A stretch of DNA of 64,000 nucleotides, from positions 682,001-746,000 of the forward strand of contig JAQWRY010000086.1 of assembly GCA_029243485.1 (NCBI GenBank), read 5' to 3'. Position numbers and translations under genes: made by a program. The stretch is from Candidatus Binatia bacterium (lineage in GTDB: Bacteria; Desulfobacterota; Binatia; UBA12015). A model generated the notes under the pieces. It had not been told where the DNA came from and made no database searches. It saw only the letters and a list, made by a program, of their open reading frames with translations. Below are positions 44,844-53,417 of this stretch, piece after piece. Positions within the stretch are counted from its first letter, which is position 1; each line of letters begins with the position of its first letter.

Positions 44844-45243
44844 CGACCGCGTGAGGTCGCGTATCCCTGGAAGGGCTGGCTCGGCTGGGATTTCGTGGGC
44901 AAGGCGATGAAGGGTGCATCGGGTCGATCTTCGGTCGCGATTCGAGTTGAGCGGTCCGAACCGAGAGGCGACCGTTCGGAACTACGTGGAGTGGTTGGTC
45001 GACAAGAAGATCGACGCCGTTCTGTTCCCCGCGCAGGAAGAGCTCATGCACGTTCGCGAGGGTTTCGACGGCCCGCAGGGAGCGTTTCTGGAAGCGCTGA
45101 ACCTCGGTAGGCCAGGCTTTCGGGAGGTCGCGGCCTACCGGGCCCCTCTTCGCCGAGTCTCTCTACCTCTGGTCGGATCCGGGGCTCGATCACGAGCTGC
45201 CGGTCTGGATCAACGGCTACCGGCTGTTTGCGCCCGCCTCGTA
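44844..45243 (+). pseudogene. Gene remnant in several frames, unrecognised
   Basis: Three protein-like stretches lie in different plus-strand frames: YPWKGWLGWDFVGKAMKGA near 44861, REATVRNYVEWLVDKKIDAV and LFPAQEELMHVREGFDGPQG around 44970-45080, and AESLYLWSDPGLDHELPVW near 45150-45210 ending at TAG 45243. The codon use looks like coding sequence, but frame changes and lack of a start argue for a decayed gene. I cannot name the family. Confidence 0.38.
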
Positions 45244-45244
45244 G

Positions 45245-45649
45245 CTAGCGGGGGTTCGGGCCGACGAGCTTGAATTCCACGGTTCGGCCGTCGGGGTCGT
45301 TGGCGTAGACGGAGATTCCGGGTCCCGTCGCGCCGTAGCGGTCGGCCGGGTCTCCGTGCGGGATCCCGCGTCGGTCCAGCTCTGCCACGAGCCCGCCTGC
45401 ATCGCTCGACGCGATCTGCAGGCAGAAGTGATCGTAGAGGCTCTCGCCCGGGCCCGCCTCGGTTTTCCAGATTTTGCCGTCGACGATGTCGATGAGCGCC
45501 GACCCGGCCCGCAACTGGTAGAGCCCGATTTCCTTCTGGATCTTTTCCACGGCACACCCGAGCCCGTCTCGGTAGAACACGAGAAGCTCTTCGAGTCGGT
45601 CGGTGCGCAGAACGATGTGGTCCAGCCCGCGAATGGGTATCGGCAACAT
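45245..45649 (-). CDS. VOC-family (glyoxalase/bleomycin-resistance fold) protein
   Basis: A 134-residue single VOC domain: IRGLDHIVLRTDRLEELLVF with the first metal-type His, DGLGCAVEKIQKEIGLYQLR, YDHFCLQIASSDAG with the second, and the terminal VYANDPDGRTVEFKLVGPN with the Glu ligand. Metal coordination (H, H, E) fits glyoxalase-I-like or dioxygenase-like members. The reaction is not identifiable. It is divergent from an alpha/beta hydrolase with a 58-bp gap. Confidence 0.9.
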   Translation of the reverse strand: MLPIPIRGLDHIVLRTDRLEELLVFYRDGLGCAVEKIQKEIGLYQLRAGSALIDIVDGKIWKTEAGPGESLYDHFCLQIASSDAGGLVAELDRRGIPHGDPADRYGATGPGISVYANDPDGRTVEFKLVGPNPR

Positions 45650-45707
45650 GAGGATCCCATTACACCCATTGATCTATGCGTCCAGACACCGCTAGCCTGC
45701 GCGGGTC

Positions 45708-46586
45708 ATGCCGAAGGCGCACGCAAATGGGATCGAGGTCCAATACGAGACGTTCGGAGATCGTGGCGCAGAGCCGCTTCTGATCCTCCGGGGGCTGTCG
45801 ACTCAGCTCATCCACTGGGACCCCGACTTCTGCCGCGGTCTCGCGGACCGTGGGCACTTCGTAGTGATCTTCGACAATCGGGACGTCGGCGAGACGACCT
45901 GGTTCGATGAGGCCGGCGTCCCGGATCTCGGTGCGCTGATCGCGGGGGAGGAGATCGAACTCGCGTATCGCCTGGATGACATGGCCGACGACACAGTGGG
46001 CCTGATGGACGCCCTCGAGATCCAGACGGCCCACATCGCGGGAATCTCGATGGGTGGCATGATCGTTCAGACCGCCGCGGTGCGACACCCGTCGCGCGTC
46101 CGGAGCCTGACCTCGGTCATGTCGAGCACCGGCGGACCAGAGTTGCCGCCACCGTCGCCCGAGGCCATGCACGCGCTGATCGCGCCGGCGCCTGAAGAAC
46201 GCGAGGCTTACGTGGCACACACGGTGCAGACCCAGCGGGTGATCGGAAGTCCGGGCTTCCCGTTTGACGCGGCGAGAGAGGCCGACGTCGCGGGCCGGGC
46301 GTTCGATCGTGCTTTCCATCCGGCGGGGGCCGCCCGGCAGCTCGCCGCGGTGCAGGCGCAAGGAGACCGGCGCGAGAAGCTCCGCGCGCTCGATGTTCCG
46401 ACGCTGGTGATCCACGGATCCGGCGATCCTCTGATCCCTCTCGCCCACGGTCAGGACACCGCCTCCGTGATCCCGGGGGCCGAGCTTCGGGTGATCGAAG
46501 GGATGGGGCACGATATTCCCCGCGGGGCCCACGGCGAACTCATCGGTGCGATCGGTTCGCTCACCGCGCGGGTGGACGGCAGGTGA
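45708..46586 (+). CDS. Alpha/beta hydrolase
   Basis: A 292-residue hydrolase of the RdmC/methylesterase-like group. Features: LLILRGLSTQLIHWDPDF, FDNRDVGETTWFDE, nucleophile elbow AGISMGGMIVQ, the acid VIHGSGDPLIPL and the catalytic His in EGMGHDIPRGAH. No signal peptide. An ester or a cyclic ester is the likely substrate. It precedes an LLM-class oxidoreductase by 103 bp; coupling is possible but not shown. Confidence 0.91.
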   Translation: MPKAHANGIEVQYETFGDRGAEPLLILRGLSTQLIHWDPDFCRGLADRGHFVVIFDNRDVGETTWFDEAGVPDLGALIAGEEIELAYRLDDMADDTVGLMDALEIQTAHIAGISMGGMIVQTAAVRHPSRVRSLTSVMSSTGGPELPPPSPEAMHALIAPAPEEREAYVAHTVQTQRVIGSPGFPFDAAREADVAGRAFDRAFHPAGAARQLAAVQAQGDRREKLRALDVPTLVIHGSGDPLIPLAHGQDTASVIPGAELRVIEGMGHDIPRGAHGELIGAIGSLTARVDGR

Positions 46587-46689
46587 ATCCGGTGGGCAGG
46601 ATGGTCTTGCCTGATATCGGGGTGCCCGGCAGACTGCGAAATCCTCGACCGCGGGTGCAAGAGTCGAGTTCACCACGAGGGAGAAGCGT

Positions 46690-47598
46690 ATGAAGCTCGG
46701 ATTGTTCCTGCCGATGATCGGGGAGGCTGAAAAGCTCCGGGATTTGCTGATCACCGGCGCGACCACGGCAGAAAAGGTCGGCTTTCATTCCTTGTGGTTC
46801 CCCGAGCACGTCGTTCTCGTGGACGAGGCGCGCTCGAGGTACCCCTACTCGGCCGATGGATCCCTCGGTCTCGGCGTACAAGCCGGGATGCTCGAGCCGT
46901 TCGCCGCGATTGCCACCGCGGCGGCGGTGACAGAGCGAATCCGGCTCGGAACGGGCATCTGCCTAGTCCCGCAGAGGTCGCCGATCTACACCGCAAAGCA
47001 AGTCGCGGACTGCGATGTGTTGTCCGGTGGGCGGATCGATTTCGGTGTCGGAATTGGCTGGCTCCGGGAGGAGTTCGATGCCCTTGGCGCCGACTTCGAC
47101 GAGCGGGCCCACCTTTGCCGCGAGTATCTCGCCGCCATGAACTCGCTGTGGACCGACGAGGTGTCGCAGCATCAGGGCAATCTGCTCGTCATTCCGCCCG
47201 TGCGGATGTATCCGAAGCCGATCCAGAAGCCGCATCCGCCGATCATCTTCGGGGGCGAGAGCATGAACGCGCTGCGACGTGTCGCGGATCTCGGCCAGGG
47301 CTGGTTCGGGTTCCACCTGGACCCGAAGGAGGCGGCGGAGCGTGTCCACGTTCTGAACGGCGTTCTCTCACAGCGCGGTAGACGGCCCGATTCGATCGAA
47401 GTGAGCGTCTCGCCGTACCTGAAGCCGAACCGGGACGCGGAGTCGCTCGAGGCGTACGCCGCCGCGGGCGTCGACCAGGTGATCCTCATGGCCTTCGCTT
47501 CGGAGGTCGATGCGCTGCGCGACGAGATCGAGCAACTCGCGGGGAACCTGATGGACACCGCGACTCGCCTGCAGACGACGCCCCGTCCGCACCACTAG
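46690..47598 (+). CDS. LLM-class F420-dependent oxidoreductase (TIGR03619-like)
   Basis: A 302-residue luciferase-like protein: MKLGLFLPMIGEAEKLRDLL, GFHSLWFPEHVVLVDEARSR, TERIRLGTGICLVPQRSPIY, QVADCDVLSGGRIDFGVGIG then WLREEFDALGADFDER, and PIIFGGESMNALRRVADLGQ. The WLREEFxAL motif is typical of the F420-dependent group. A GAGGGAGAAG site precedes the ATG. It likely transfers hydride between F420 and a substrate that is not known. It converges on the alcohol dehydrogenase gene with a 20-bp gap. Confidence 0.92.
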   Translation: MKLGLFLPMIGEAEKLRDLLITGATTAEKVGFHSLWFPEHVVLVDEARSRYPYSADGSLGLGVQAGMLEPFAAIATAAAVTERIRLGTGICLVPQRSPIYTAKQVADCDVLSGGRIDFGVGIGWLREEFDALGADFDERAHLCREYLAAMNSLWTDEVSQHQGNLLVIPPVRMYPKPIQKPHPPIIFGGESMNALRRVADLGQGWFGFHLDPKEAAERVHVLNGVLSQRGRRPDSIEVSVSPYLKPNRDAESLEAYAAAGVDQVILMAFASEVDALRDEIEQLAGNLMDTATRLQTTPRPHH

Positions 47599-47618
47599 TC
47601 AGCGACCAGACGCGGCCG

Positions 47619-48629
47619 TTAGGCCGACGGGTCGATGATGAGCTTCACGGTGTCGGTCTGGTTCGAGAAGCTCTCGAAGACGTTCTGAACTTCGTCGAGC
47701 TTGTGCGGGCGGTGAACCAGCGGACCGACATTGATTCTGCGTGACGCGATCGCGTCGAGAGCTTCCTCGAAGTCGTGCTGAGTGTAGGCAATCGACGGTA
47801 GGAGGGAGATGCCCCGGTTGAACCAGTGGCCGGGCGTCATCTCGGCGGGTGAGTGGTACGACGCGACCAACACGACGCGTCCTCCGACGCGGGCGAGATG
47901 CGCGGCGCGCTCGATCGACTCCGGTCGTCCGCTTGCCTCGAAGACCACCTCGGGGCCGCCGCGGGTGAGATCGCGGATTCGGTCGTCGGCTTGATCGTCC
48001 GAGGTGAACGCACCGAGCCCGAGAGCATGGGCGCCCGCGACGCGATGAGGGCGTGAGTCCGTGCCGAACACGAGTGCGCCCTTCTGGCGTGCGATGAGAC
48101 CGGCGAAGAGGCCGAGCGGTCCGAGGCCGAGAACGCCGACCCGCGTCCCGGGCTTTACATCGGCGAGTTCGACCGCATGCCATGCGACGGCCAGTGGCTC
48201 GACGAGGGCGCCGAGCTGCGCTTCGAGCATTCCGGGCAAGCGTCGGAGCGAGCTCGCCGGCGCGGTGACGAGTTCTGCGAGTCCGCCCGCGCCGCCGCCA
48301 CAGCCCATCATCGCAGAGAGCCCGGGCCCGCAGAGGTTCGCCTTCCCACTCGTGCAGAGCTCGCAGCGGCCGCAGTACGGGATTGGAAGCACGGCGGCTC
48401 GGTCCCCGGCGGTCCATTCGCGGACGCCTCGCCCGACTTCGACCACGGTACCGGCGAGCTCATGCCCCAGGATTGCGCCGTCTGGGAGGAGGCGACTGCT
48501 GTAGATACTGTGGTCGGTTCCGCAGAGTCCGCATGCGGACACCGACAAAACGACCGTATTCGGCTCGGGAACCGGGTCGGGGACCGTCTCGACGGAGAAT
48601 CGCCCGCCGCTGAGAATAGCTGCTCGCAT
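47619..48629 (-). CDS. Zinc-dependent alcohol dehydrogenase-family protein
   Basis: A 336-residue MDR enzyme from the ATG at 48629 (an in-frame ATG at 48662 is possible). Catalytic zinc ligands are in GLCGTDHSIYSSR and the GHELAG motif, the structural zinc set appears in CGRCELCTSGKANLC, and the coenzyme loop is VGVLGLGPLGLFAGLIA. It should oxidise or reduce alcohols or polyols with NAD(P). A VFGTDSRPHR segment after the loop carries an acidic residue suited to NAD. The substrate is unknown. Confidence 0.92.
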   Translation of the reverse strand: MRAAILSGGRFSVETVPDPVPEPNTVVLSVSACGLCGTDHSIYSSRLLPDGAILGHELAGTVVEVGRGVREWTAGDRAAVLPIPYCGRCELCTSGKANLCGPGLSAMMGCGGGAGGLAELVTAPASSLRRLPGMLEAQLGALVEPLAVAWHAVELADVKPGTRVGVLGLGPLGLFAGLIARQKGALVFGTDSRPHRVAGAHALGLGAFTSDDQADDRIRDLTRGGPEVVFEASGRPESIERAAHLARVGGRVVLVASYHSPAEMTPGHWFNRGISLLPSIAYTQHDFEEALDAIASRRINVGPLVHRPHKLDEVQNVFESFSNQTDTVKLIIDPSA

Positions 48630-48662
48630 GGGAAGGTCGGTTCGTCCATACTCTCCTGCCAC

Positions 48663-48770
48663 TCACTCTTCCAGCGCCTCGCCCAACGACTGCTCCAACA
48701 ACCCCCGAGAAACGAACGATGCCCAGGCCCCGCGTCCGTCTCATCAGCCGACGGTTTTCTTTTTTGCCAT
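48663..48770 (-). other. Tiny frame with two consecutive in-frame TGA codons
   Basis: Minus strand: an ATG at 48770 reads MAKKKTVG, then TGA TGA (48741-48746), then DGRGAWASFVSRGLLEQSLG and EALEE, closing at TGA 48663. The part after the stops has the base composition of coding sequence. This could be a decayed gene, chance, or an unusual recoded peptide. No family is recognised, and a ribosome-binding site is not convincing. Confidence 0.2.
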
Positions 48771-48804
48771 TGACGTCCCGGATCCTTAGAATCTGAGTCT
48801 CCTG

Positions 48805-49479
48805 ATGCGGAATGTCATGAAGCTCGGGCTCCTGGCCCTGTTGGGGGTGGCGTTCGTGTTCGGGGCGCGATTGCTGGGGCTGGACGAGTTGCTGACTCTG
48901 GATGGGATGCGCAGCTGGGTGGACTCCTGGGGCAACCTCGGGCCGGTTGCATTCATCGGGATCTGTACCCTCGGGATCGTGCTCTATCTCCCCGAGAGCT
49001 TGCTGCTCACCTTCGGCGGCGCCTTGTTCGGCGGCTGGCCTGCCTTCGTCTACGGGTGGATTGCGACCGTCATCGGCACGACCGCGACATTTCTCATCGC
49101 GCGGTATCTGGCGCGAGACTACGTCCAGCGCACGTTCGTCGAGAAGAGCGACTGGTTCGGGCGACTGGACGCGCGGTTCTCGCAGAACGGGTTTATCTGG
49201 GTCTTTCTGCTCCGCACCGTTCTCGGCCTGGCGCCCCCTCTGAATTGGGCGGTCGGCGCGACCAGCGTCCCCTTCGGCAGCTACGCCGCGGGGACCGCTC
49301 TCGGCGTGATTCCGAACGTGGCCGTCTTCGTCTACTTCGGGGGCTCCGTAGCCGTGGCGATCGAGAACGGAGACTGGCTGACCCCGCAGGTCCTGATACC
49401 TGCCGGCCTGGTGGCAGGTTTCCTCGTCGTGGGTGTGCTCGTGGGCCGACGACTCCTCAGCGAAGACGAGGCGTCGTAG
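48805..49479 (+). CDS. TVP38/TMEM64 (VTT/DedA-like) membrane protein
   Basis: A 224-residue membrane protein of the same family as 23678-24385: GPVAFIGICTLGIVLYLPES, LTFGGALFGGWPAFVYGWIA, FLIARYLARDYVQRTF and LRTVLGLAPPLNWAVGATSV, the re-entrant motif of the family. The protein ends with a short cytoplasmic tail after GLVAGFLVVGVLVGRRLL. It is divergent from the alcohol dehydrogenase gene. Role in membrane lipid homeostasis is a family inference. Confidence 0.9.
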   Translation: MRNVMKLGLLALLGVAFVFGARLLGLDELLTLDGMRSWVDSWGNLGPVAFIGICTLGIVLYLPESLLLTFGGALFGGWPAFVYGWIATVIGTTATFLIARYLARDYVQRTFVEKSDWFGRLDARFSQNGFIWVFLLRTVLGLAPPLNWAVGATSVPFGSYAAGTALGVIPNVAVFVYFGGSVAVAIENGDWLTPQVLIPAGLVAGFLVVGVLVGRRLLSEDEAS

Positions 49480-49707
49480 CAGGTTGTTGAAGAGCTCCGG
49501 ACCGAGTGAGGTCCGCCGGTTGCCCATCGGGGCGGTCGGGCGTGCCGCATCGATCCATTTCCGCGTACGGCTCTCGATTTGGGCAGTCGGAACGGGCCCG
49601 GTAGGGAGCTCCAGCCGCGCGCGCTCACAGCCGTATGTGCCGAGCAGGGCTGCGGCCACCAGCGCTCTGCCGGCGGAGGGGAAGGACCGGATTCGCCTGG
49701 ATGCCAT
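49480..49707 (-). pseudogene. Truncated lipoprotein N-terminus
   Basis: From an ATG at 49707, MASRRIRSFPSAGRALVAAA continues LLGTYGCERARLELP, a lipoprotein-like start, then RTRKWIDAARPTAPMGNRRT. The motif W-x-D-x-x-R-P-T-A-P-x-G resembles the start of exported dienelactone-hydrolase or chlorophyllase-like hydrolases. Beyond about 49490 the frame merges into the antisense of the VTT gene, so the remainder appears lost. It lies in the 480-bp gap before the sigma factor gene. Confidence 0.35.
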
Positions 49708-49830
49708 GCCAAAGGGAGGGTCATCAATTCGACGGTGTGGCATGATTCTGACAGGGGGCGGAAAGGTTTGCCGCCTGGTCCTTCGGTATCGCCTCCAAGT
49801 TCTTTAGCGATTTCGGGCTCTGACCCTCCT

Positions 49831-49845
49831 GTTCCAAGTTGGAAC
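49831..49845. promoter_or_regulatory. 15-bp perfect palindrome in the sigma factor leader
   Basis: GTTCCAA-G-TTGGAAC, 7-bp inverted arms around one base, 115 bp before the sigma-factor start, in a gene-free part of the 480-bp intergenic region. This is a plausible dimeric-repressor operator, but nothing identifies its protein. Confidence 0.35.
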
Positions 49846-49959
49846 GGATCTGGCTTTGTGTGCCGGTGGGGACCGCATGGGGACGGTCCTATGACCATTG
49901 AGGCGCCAGAGCCCGGACGGAGTCCGCCACCCAGGCTCGGCGCAGGATAGGAGAGGACG

Positions 49960-50907
49960 ATGCGGGCAACGGCTTCGGCACGAGGAATGACGGCGATGGC
50001 GACCACGAGTGAGGCGGTCATCGGCTCGATTGCGGCTTCGACACACGCGGAGCGAACGGGCAGCAACGCCCGCAAGGCCCACGCTGGCACGCGAGGGAGT
50101 ACCCGCTCGAATGCCACGGCCACCCGCGGCGAGCCCAAGCGCGCCTCCACGCGAGCGACGTCCGCGAAGGCGAAAACCGCCATTCACTACCCGGAAGAAG
50201 AAGTGAAGAACCACCTGCCGCTGGTCCGCCAGGTCGTCCAGCGCATGCTTGCTCGTAAGCCCCCCGAGATCCCGACCGAGGACCTCATAAGCTGGGGTAC
50301 CATCGGCCTTCTTGACGCAATGCGTAAGTACGATTCGAAGCGCGAAGCCTCCTTCGCCACGTATGCGCAGTACCGGATCCGCGGCTCGATTCTGGACTTC
50401 CTCCGCCGCTGCGACTGGTTGCCGCGGAGCATCCGTCAGAAGTCGCACGACATGGAGGCCGCGACCCTGCGCCTCGAGCGCCGCTTCGGACGCCCCCCGG
50501 GCGACGAGGAAATCGCCAAGGAGATGGACCTCTCCCTCGGCGAGTACGCGAGCACGGTCGCGGCGCTCGGATCGTCCACGATGATCGCCCCCGGCGATCT
50601 GGCCTTCGGCCGCGGGGAGGAAGTTCTGACCGATGACCACGAGTTCTCGGACTCGGGCGATCACGGTCCCATGAAGAACGTACTCCAAAAGGAGCGCGTC
50701 GTGATCCTCGGCCGGGCCATCGAAGCCCTGCCCGAGAAGGAACGGATCGTCGTCTCGTTGTACTACTCCGAGGGCCTTACGATGAGGGAGATGGCGGATG
50801 CCATGCACCTGACCGAGGGCCGGATTTCGCAGCTCCACAGCCAGGCCATGGGCCGTCTGCGCAAGGTTCTGGCCGACACTCGGCCGGAGATCGCCTTCGA
50901 TAACTGA
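49960..50907 (+). CDS. fliA: FliA/WhiG-type (sigma-28) RNA polymerase sigma factor
   Basis: A 315-residue group 3 sigma factor. The first ~75 residues are a low-complexity Ala/Thr/Ser/Arg extension, then the FliA body: EVKNHLPLVRQVVQRML, region 2 SWGTIGLLDAMRKYD and REASFATYAQYRIRGSILD then FLRRCDWLPRSIRQK, region 3 LERRFGRPPGDEEIAKEMDL, and region 4 LPEKERIVVSLYYSEGLTMR with SQLHSQAMGRLRKVL. It directs transcription of flagellar or other late genes in many bacteria. A FlgM-like anti-sigma gene follows 86 bp downstream; no flagellar structural gene lies here. Confidence 0.93.
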   Translation: MRATASARGMTAMATTSEAVIGSIAASTHAERTGSNARKAHAGTRGSTRSNATATRGEPKRASTRATSAKAKTAIHYPEEEVKNHLPLVRQVVQRMLARKPPEIPTEDLISWGTIGLLDAMRKYDSKREASFATYAQYRIRGSILDFLRRCDWLPRSIRQKSHDMEAATLRLERRFGRPPGDEEIAKEMDLSLGEYASTVAALGSSTMIAPGDLAFGRGEEVLTDDHEFSDSGDHGPMKNVLQKERVVILGRAIEALPEKERIVVSLYYSEGLTMREMADAMHLTEGRISQLHSQAMGRLRKVLADTRPEIAFDN

Positions 50908-50918
50908 GAATTCGGACT

Positions 50919-50942
50919 GCCTGGGCCAGATATGGCCCAGGC
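50919..50942 (+). terminator. Strong hairpin after the sigma factor gene
   Basis: GCCTGGGCCA-GATA-TGGCCCAGGC is a perfect 10-bp stem with a four-base loop, 12 bp after the stop codon of the sigma factor. No T-run follows, so it may be a transcription attenuator or mRNA-stabilising stem rather than a full intrinsic terminator. The FlgM-like gene lies 51 bp further on. Confidence 0.5.
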
Positions 50943-50993
50943 GTCTCTCCAAATAGAGCGTCGCCGCGCTAAACTTGTCTCGGTTTCCGACCG

Positions 50994-51242
50994 ATGAAGC
51001 TTGAGATGCGCACGCGGCGTACAGAATTGTCCGGCTGGCAAGACCCTGAAAACGAGAGCTGCGAGTCCGCCACGGACCGGCCCCCGGAGAACGCCCTGGA
51101 GGCTGCCGCGGCCCGTGCCGTTCGGGTCGGAGAGCTCCGCCGTGCCCTGGCTGCCGGGACCTATCGCCCCGATGCCGGGAAGGTCGCTCAGGCCCTCCTG
51201 AAGTCCCTCACGCGTCTCGCCCTCTTCGGCGACGACCACTGA
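50994..51242 (+). CDS. FlgM-like anti-sigma factor
   Basis: An 82-residue protein. Its C-terminal half ARAVRVGELRRALAAGTYRP then DAGKVAQALLKSL closely matches the FlgM sigma-28-binding helices (consensus KVxxLRxAIxxGxYxxDxxxVAxALL). The N-terminal half is charged and probably disordered, as usual in FlgM. It is placed directly after the FliA-type gene, supporting a sigma/anti-sigma pair. FlgM normally holds sigma-28 inactive until exported through the flagellar hook; the release route here is unknown. Confidence 0.82.
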   Translation: MKLEMRTRRTELSGWQDPENESCESATDRPPENALEAAAARAVRVGELRRALAAGTYRPDAGKVAQALLKSLTRLALFGDDH

Positions 51243-51289
51243 ATCTCCCCGCCTTGCGTGGCGGGTAAGGCGACGGTAGCCGGAGAGGA

Positions 51290-52141
51290 ATGGCCGGTTC
51301 CGATAGATTTCTCGTGGGTTGCGCGCAGATGTGCGTCTCCGACGACAAGAACCGGAACCTGAGCGCCGCCGAACGGCTCGTCTCTGATGCGGCTCGTCGC
51401 GGCGCCCGGCTGGTCGTACTGCCCGAGATGTTTCTGTGGCGGGGCCCGGAGAACGACATTCCGGCAGCAGCGGAGACCCTCGACGGTCCGTCGGTCGCTC
51501 GCCTGGCCGCCCTCGCCCAGAGTACGAGTGTCACCCTGGTCGCCGGCTCGTTCTACGAGCGCTGCGCGAGTGGTGGCCTGCCGTTCAACACGACGGTGGT
51601 GTTCGGCCCCGACGGGGGCCGGCTCGGAGTCTATCGCAAGATTCATCTCTTCGACGTTTCGATTCCGGGCCGGGTCGAGGCTCGTGAATCGGACCGGATG
51701 CGCGCGGGGGACGACGTCACCTGCGTCGACACGCCGCTCGGTCGGCTCGGCCTCAGCATCTGTTACGACCTGCGGTTCCCGGAGCTCTACCGCCGGCTCG
51801 CCGGCGACGGTGCGACGATGGTCTGCGTACCGTCTGCATTCACGCACGCGACGGGCGCGGCGCACTGGGAAGTTCTGCTCCGCGCCCGCGCGATCGAAAA
51901 TCAGATCTACGTGATCGCGCCCAATCAGGTCGGACCGACGAAGGACGGCCCCCAGGTGTGGGGAGGATCGTCCATCATCGATCCCTGGGGTGCAGTGCTC
52001 GCGCGCGCGTCCGACGTCGAGACCGTCATCACCGCGGAGATCGACCCGCAGCACCAGGCCGACGTTCGCGCCGGGCTCCCGTGCGCGCAGCACGCCCGAC
52101 TCACGTCGGGTGGAGAATTGAAAAATCGTGTCGCTTCGTGA
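51290..52141 (+). CDS. Nitrilase-superfamily amidohydrolase
   Basis: A 283-residue carbon-nitrogen hydrolase. The catalytic triad is visible as E in LVVLPEMFLWRGPEND, K in GVYRKIHLFDVSIPGR and C in GLSICYDLRFPELYRRL. The order and the CYDxRFPE motif match Nit1/Nit2-type omega-amidase or deaminated-glutathione amidase members, so it likely repairs or hydrolyses an amide in the cytosol. It overlaps the moeA start by 14 bp, so the two are probably cotranscribed. A related ureidopropionase role is less likely. Confidence 0.91.
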   Translation: MAGSDRFLVGCAQMCVSDDKNRNLSAAERLVSDAARRGARLVVLPEMFLWRGPENDIPAAAETLDGPSVARLAALAQSTSVTLVAGSFYERCASGGLPFNTTVVFGPDGGRLGVYRKIHLFDVSIPGRVEARESDRMRAGDDVTCVDTPLGRLGLSICYDLRFPELYRRLAGDGATMVCVPSAFTHATGAAHWEVLLRARAIENQIYVIAPNQVGPTKDGPQVWGGSSIIDPWGAVLARASDVETVITAEIDPQHQADVRAGLPCAQHARLTSGGELKNRVAS

Positions 52142-53405
52142 TCCGAAAGCACCGGTGAAGCCGTTCTTCCGCGTGGTCACGCCTGCGGAAGCGCGGGAGT
52201 CGTTCGGGCGGGTGGGCAGTGTCGGCCGTGAGACCGTTCGGGTCGAGGAGTGCGCTGGACGAGTGCTGGCGGAGACGCTCTACGTGCCCGAGGATCAGCC
52301 GAGCTTCGACCGCGCGCACATGGACGGCTACGCCGTGCGCGCGCGAGACACATTCGGCGCGTCCTCCTCGATCCCGACGTACTTGAAGCTCTCCGGTGCG
52401 GTGGAGATGGGTAAGGCGCCGGAAGCCGCGTTGCGCCGTGGATGCGCGATGCGCATCGCGACCGGCGGGATGCTCCCCGAAGGCGCCGATTCTGTCGTGA
52501 TGATCGAGTACACCGAGGAAGTCGCGGGCGGTCAGGTCGAGGTCCAGAAGTCGGTATCGCCCTGGGAGCACGTGATCCGGATCGGCGAGGACATCGCGGC
52601 AGGTGCGGAGGTCTTTCCGGTCGGTCGGCGTCTGCGTCCGCGCGACGTCGGTGCCCTCACGGGAATCGGCGTGACGTCCGTGCCGGTTTACGCGCGGCCT
52701 CGCGTCGCGCTGATCGGGACCGGCGACGAGGTCGTCGATCCCGCGACGACGCCGAAGCCGGGTCAGGTGCGCAACGTAAATCAGTACTCGCTCTGCGCGA
52801 TGGCGTCCGACGCCGGCGCCGACGTGCACGACCTCGGGGTCTGCCCCGATGAGCCGGAGACCTTCGAGCGGCTCCTCCATCAGGGCTTGGCGGAAGCGGA
52901 CGCGGTCTGGGTCTCCGGTGGAAGCTCGGTCGGTACGAAGGACATGACTCTCGACGTCATCGCCCGCGTTCCCGGCAGTGAGATCGTGTTTCACGGGATC
53001 TCGGTCGCGCCGGGGAAGCCGACGATTCTGGCGCTGGTCGAACGCGCGGATGGCGGGGTTCTCCCGATTCTCGGTCTCCCCGGACACCCGGTGAGTGCAC
53101 TGGTGATCGGGGATGTCTTCGGGGTGCCGCTCCTGCGTTGCCAAGGGGGTGAGCCCGCGTCCATCGCGTTCTCGCCGCGGAGCACGAAGAGAGCTCGCCT
53201 CGCGCGAAATATCGATTCGTCGCCGGGGCGTGAAGACTACGTTCGCGTGCGCTTGCGCGGCGAGGCGGGGGAGAGTCTGGCGGAGCCGCTGCCCGGCAAG
53301 TCCGGCGCCGTCTTTTCGCTGGTACACGCCGACGGGTACGTCGTGGTCGACTTGAACCGCGAGGGCATTGAAGCCGGCGAAGAGATCGAGGTCGTTCTCT
53401 TCTGA
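52128..53405 (+). CDS. moeA: Molybdopterin molybdotransferase MoeA
   Basis: A 425-residue MoeA from GTG 52128. MoeA inserts molybdate into adenylylated molybdopterin. Motifs: QPSFDRAHMDGYAVRARDTF, the RIATGGMLPEGADSVVMIEY segment, RPRVALIGTGDEVVDPATTP, VSGGSSVGTKDMTLD, the GLPGHPVSALV loop and a C-terminal domain IV. Full length for the family. It overlaps the upstream nitrilase gene and is 12 bp from a second MoeA, so the pair is an operon. Expected to supply Mo (or W) cofactor for enzymes such as the molybdopterin oxidoreductase at 37.6 kb. Confidence 0.94.
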   Translation: MSLRDPKAPVKPFFRVVTPAEARESFGRVGSVGRETVRVEECAGRVLAETLYVPEDQPSFDRAHMDGYAVRARDTFGASSSIPTYLKLSGAVEMGKAPEAALRRGCAMRIATGGMLPEGADSVVMIEYTEEVAGGQVEVQKSVSPWEHVIRIGEDIAAGAEVFPVGRRLRPRDVGALTGIGVTSVPVYARPRVALIGTGDEVVDPATTPKPGQVRNVNQYSLCAMASDAGADVHDLGVCPDEPETFERLLHQGLAEADAVWVSGGSSVGTKDMTLDVIARVPGSEIVFHGISVAPGKPTILALVERADGGVLPILGLPGHPVSALVIGDVFGVPLLRCQGGEPASIAFSPRSTKRARLARNIDSSPGREDYVRVRLRGEAGESLAEPLPGKSGAVFSLVHADGYVVVDLNREGIEAGEEIEVVLF

Positions 53406-53417
53406 AGGAGGGTCGCC

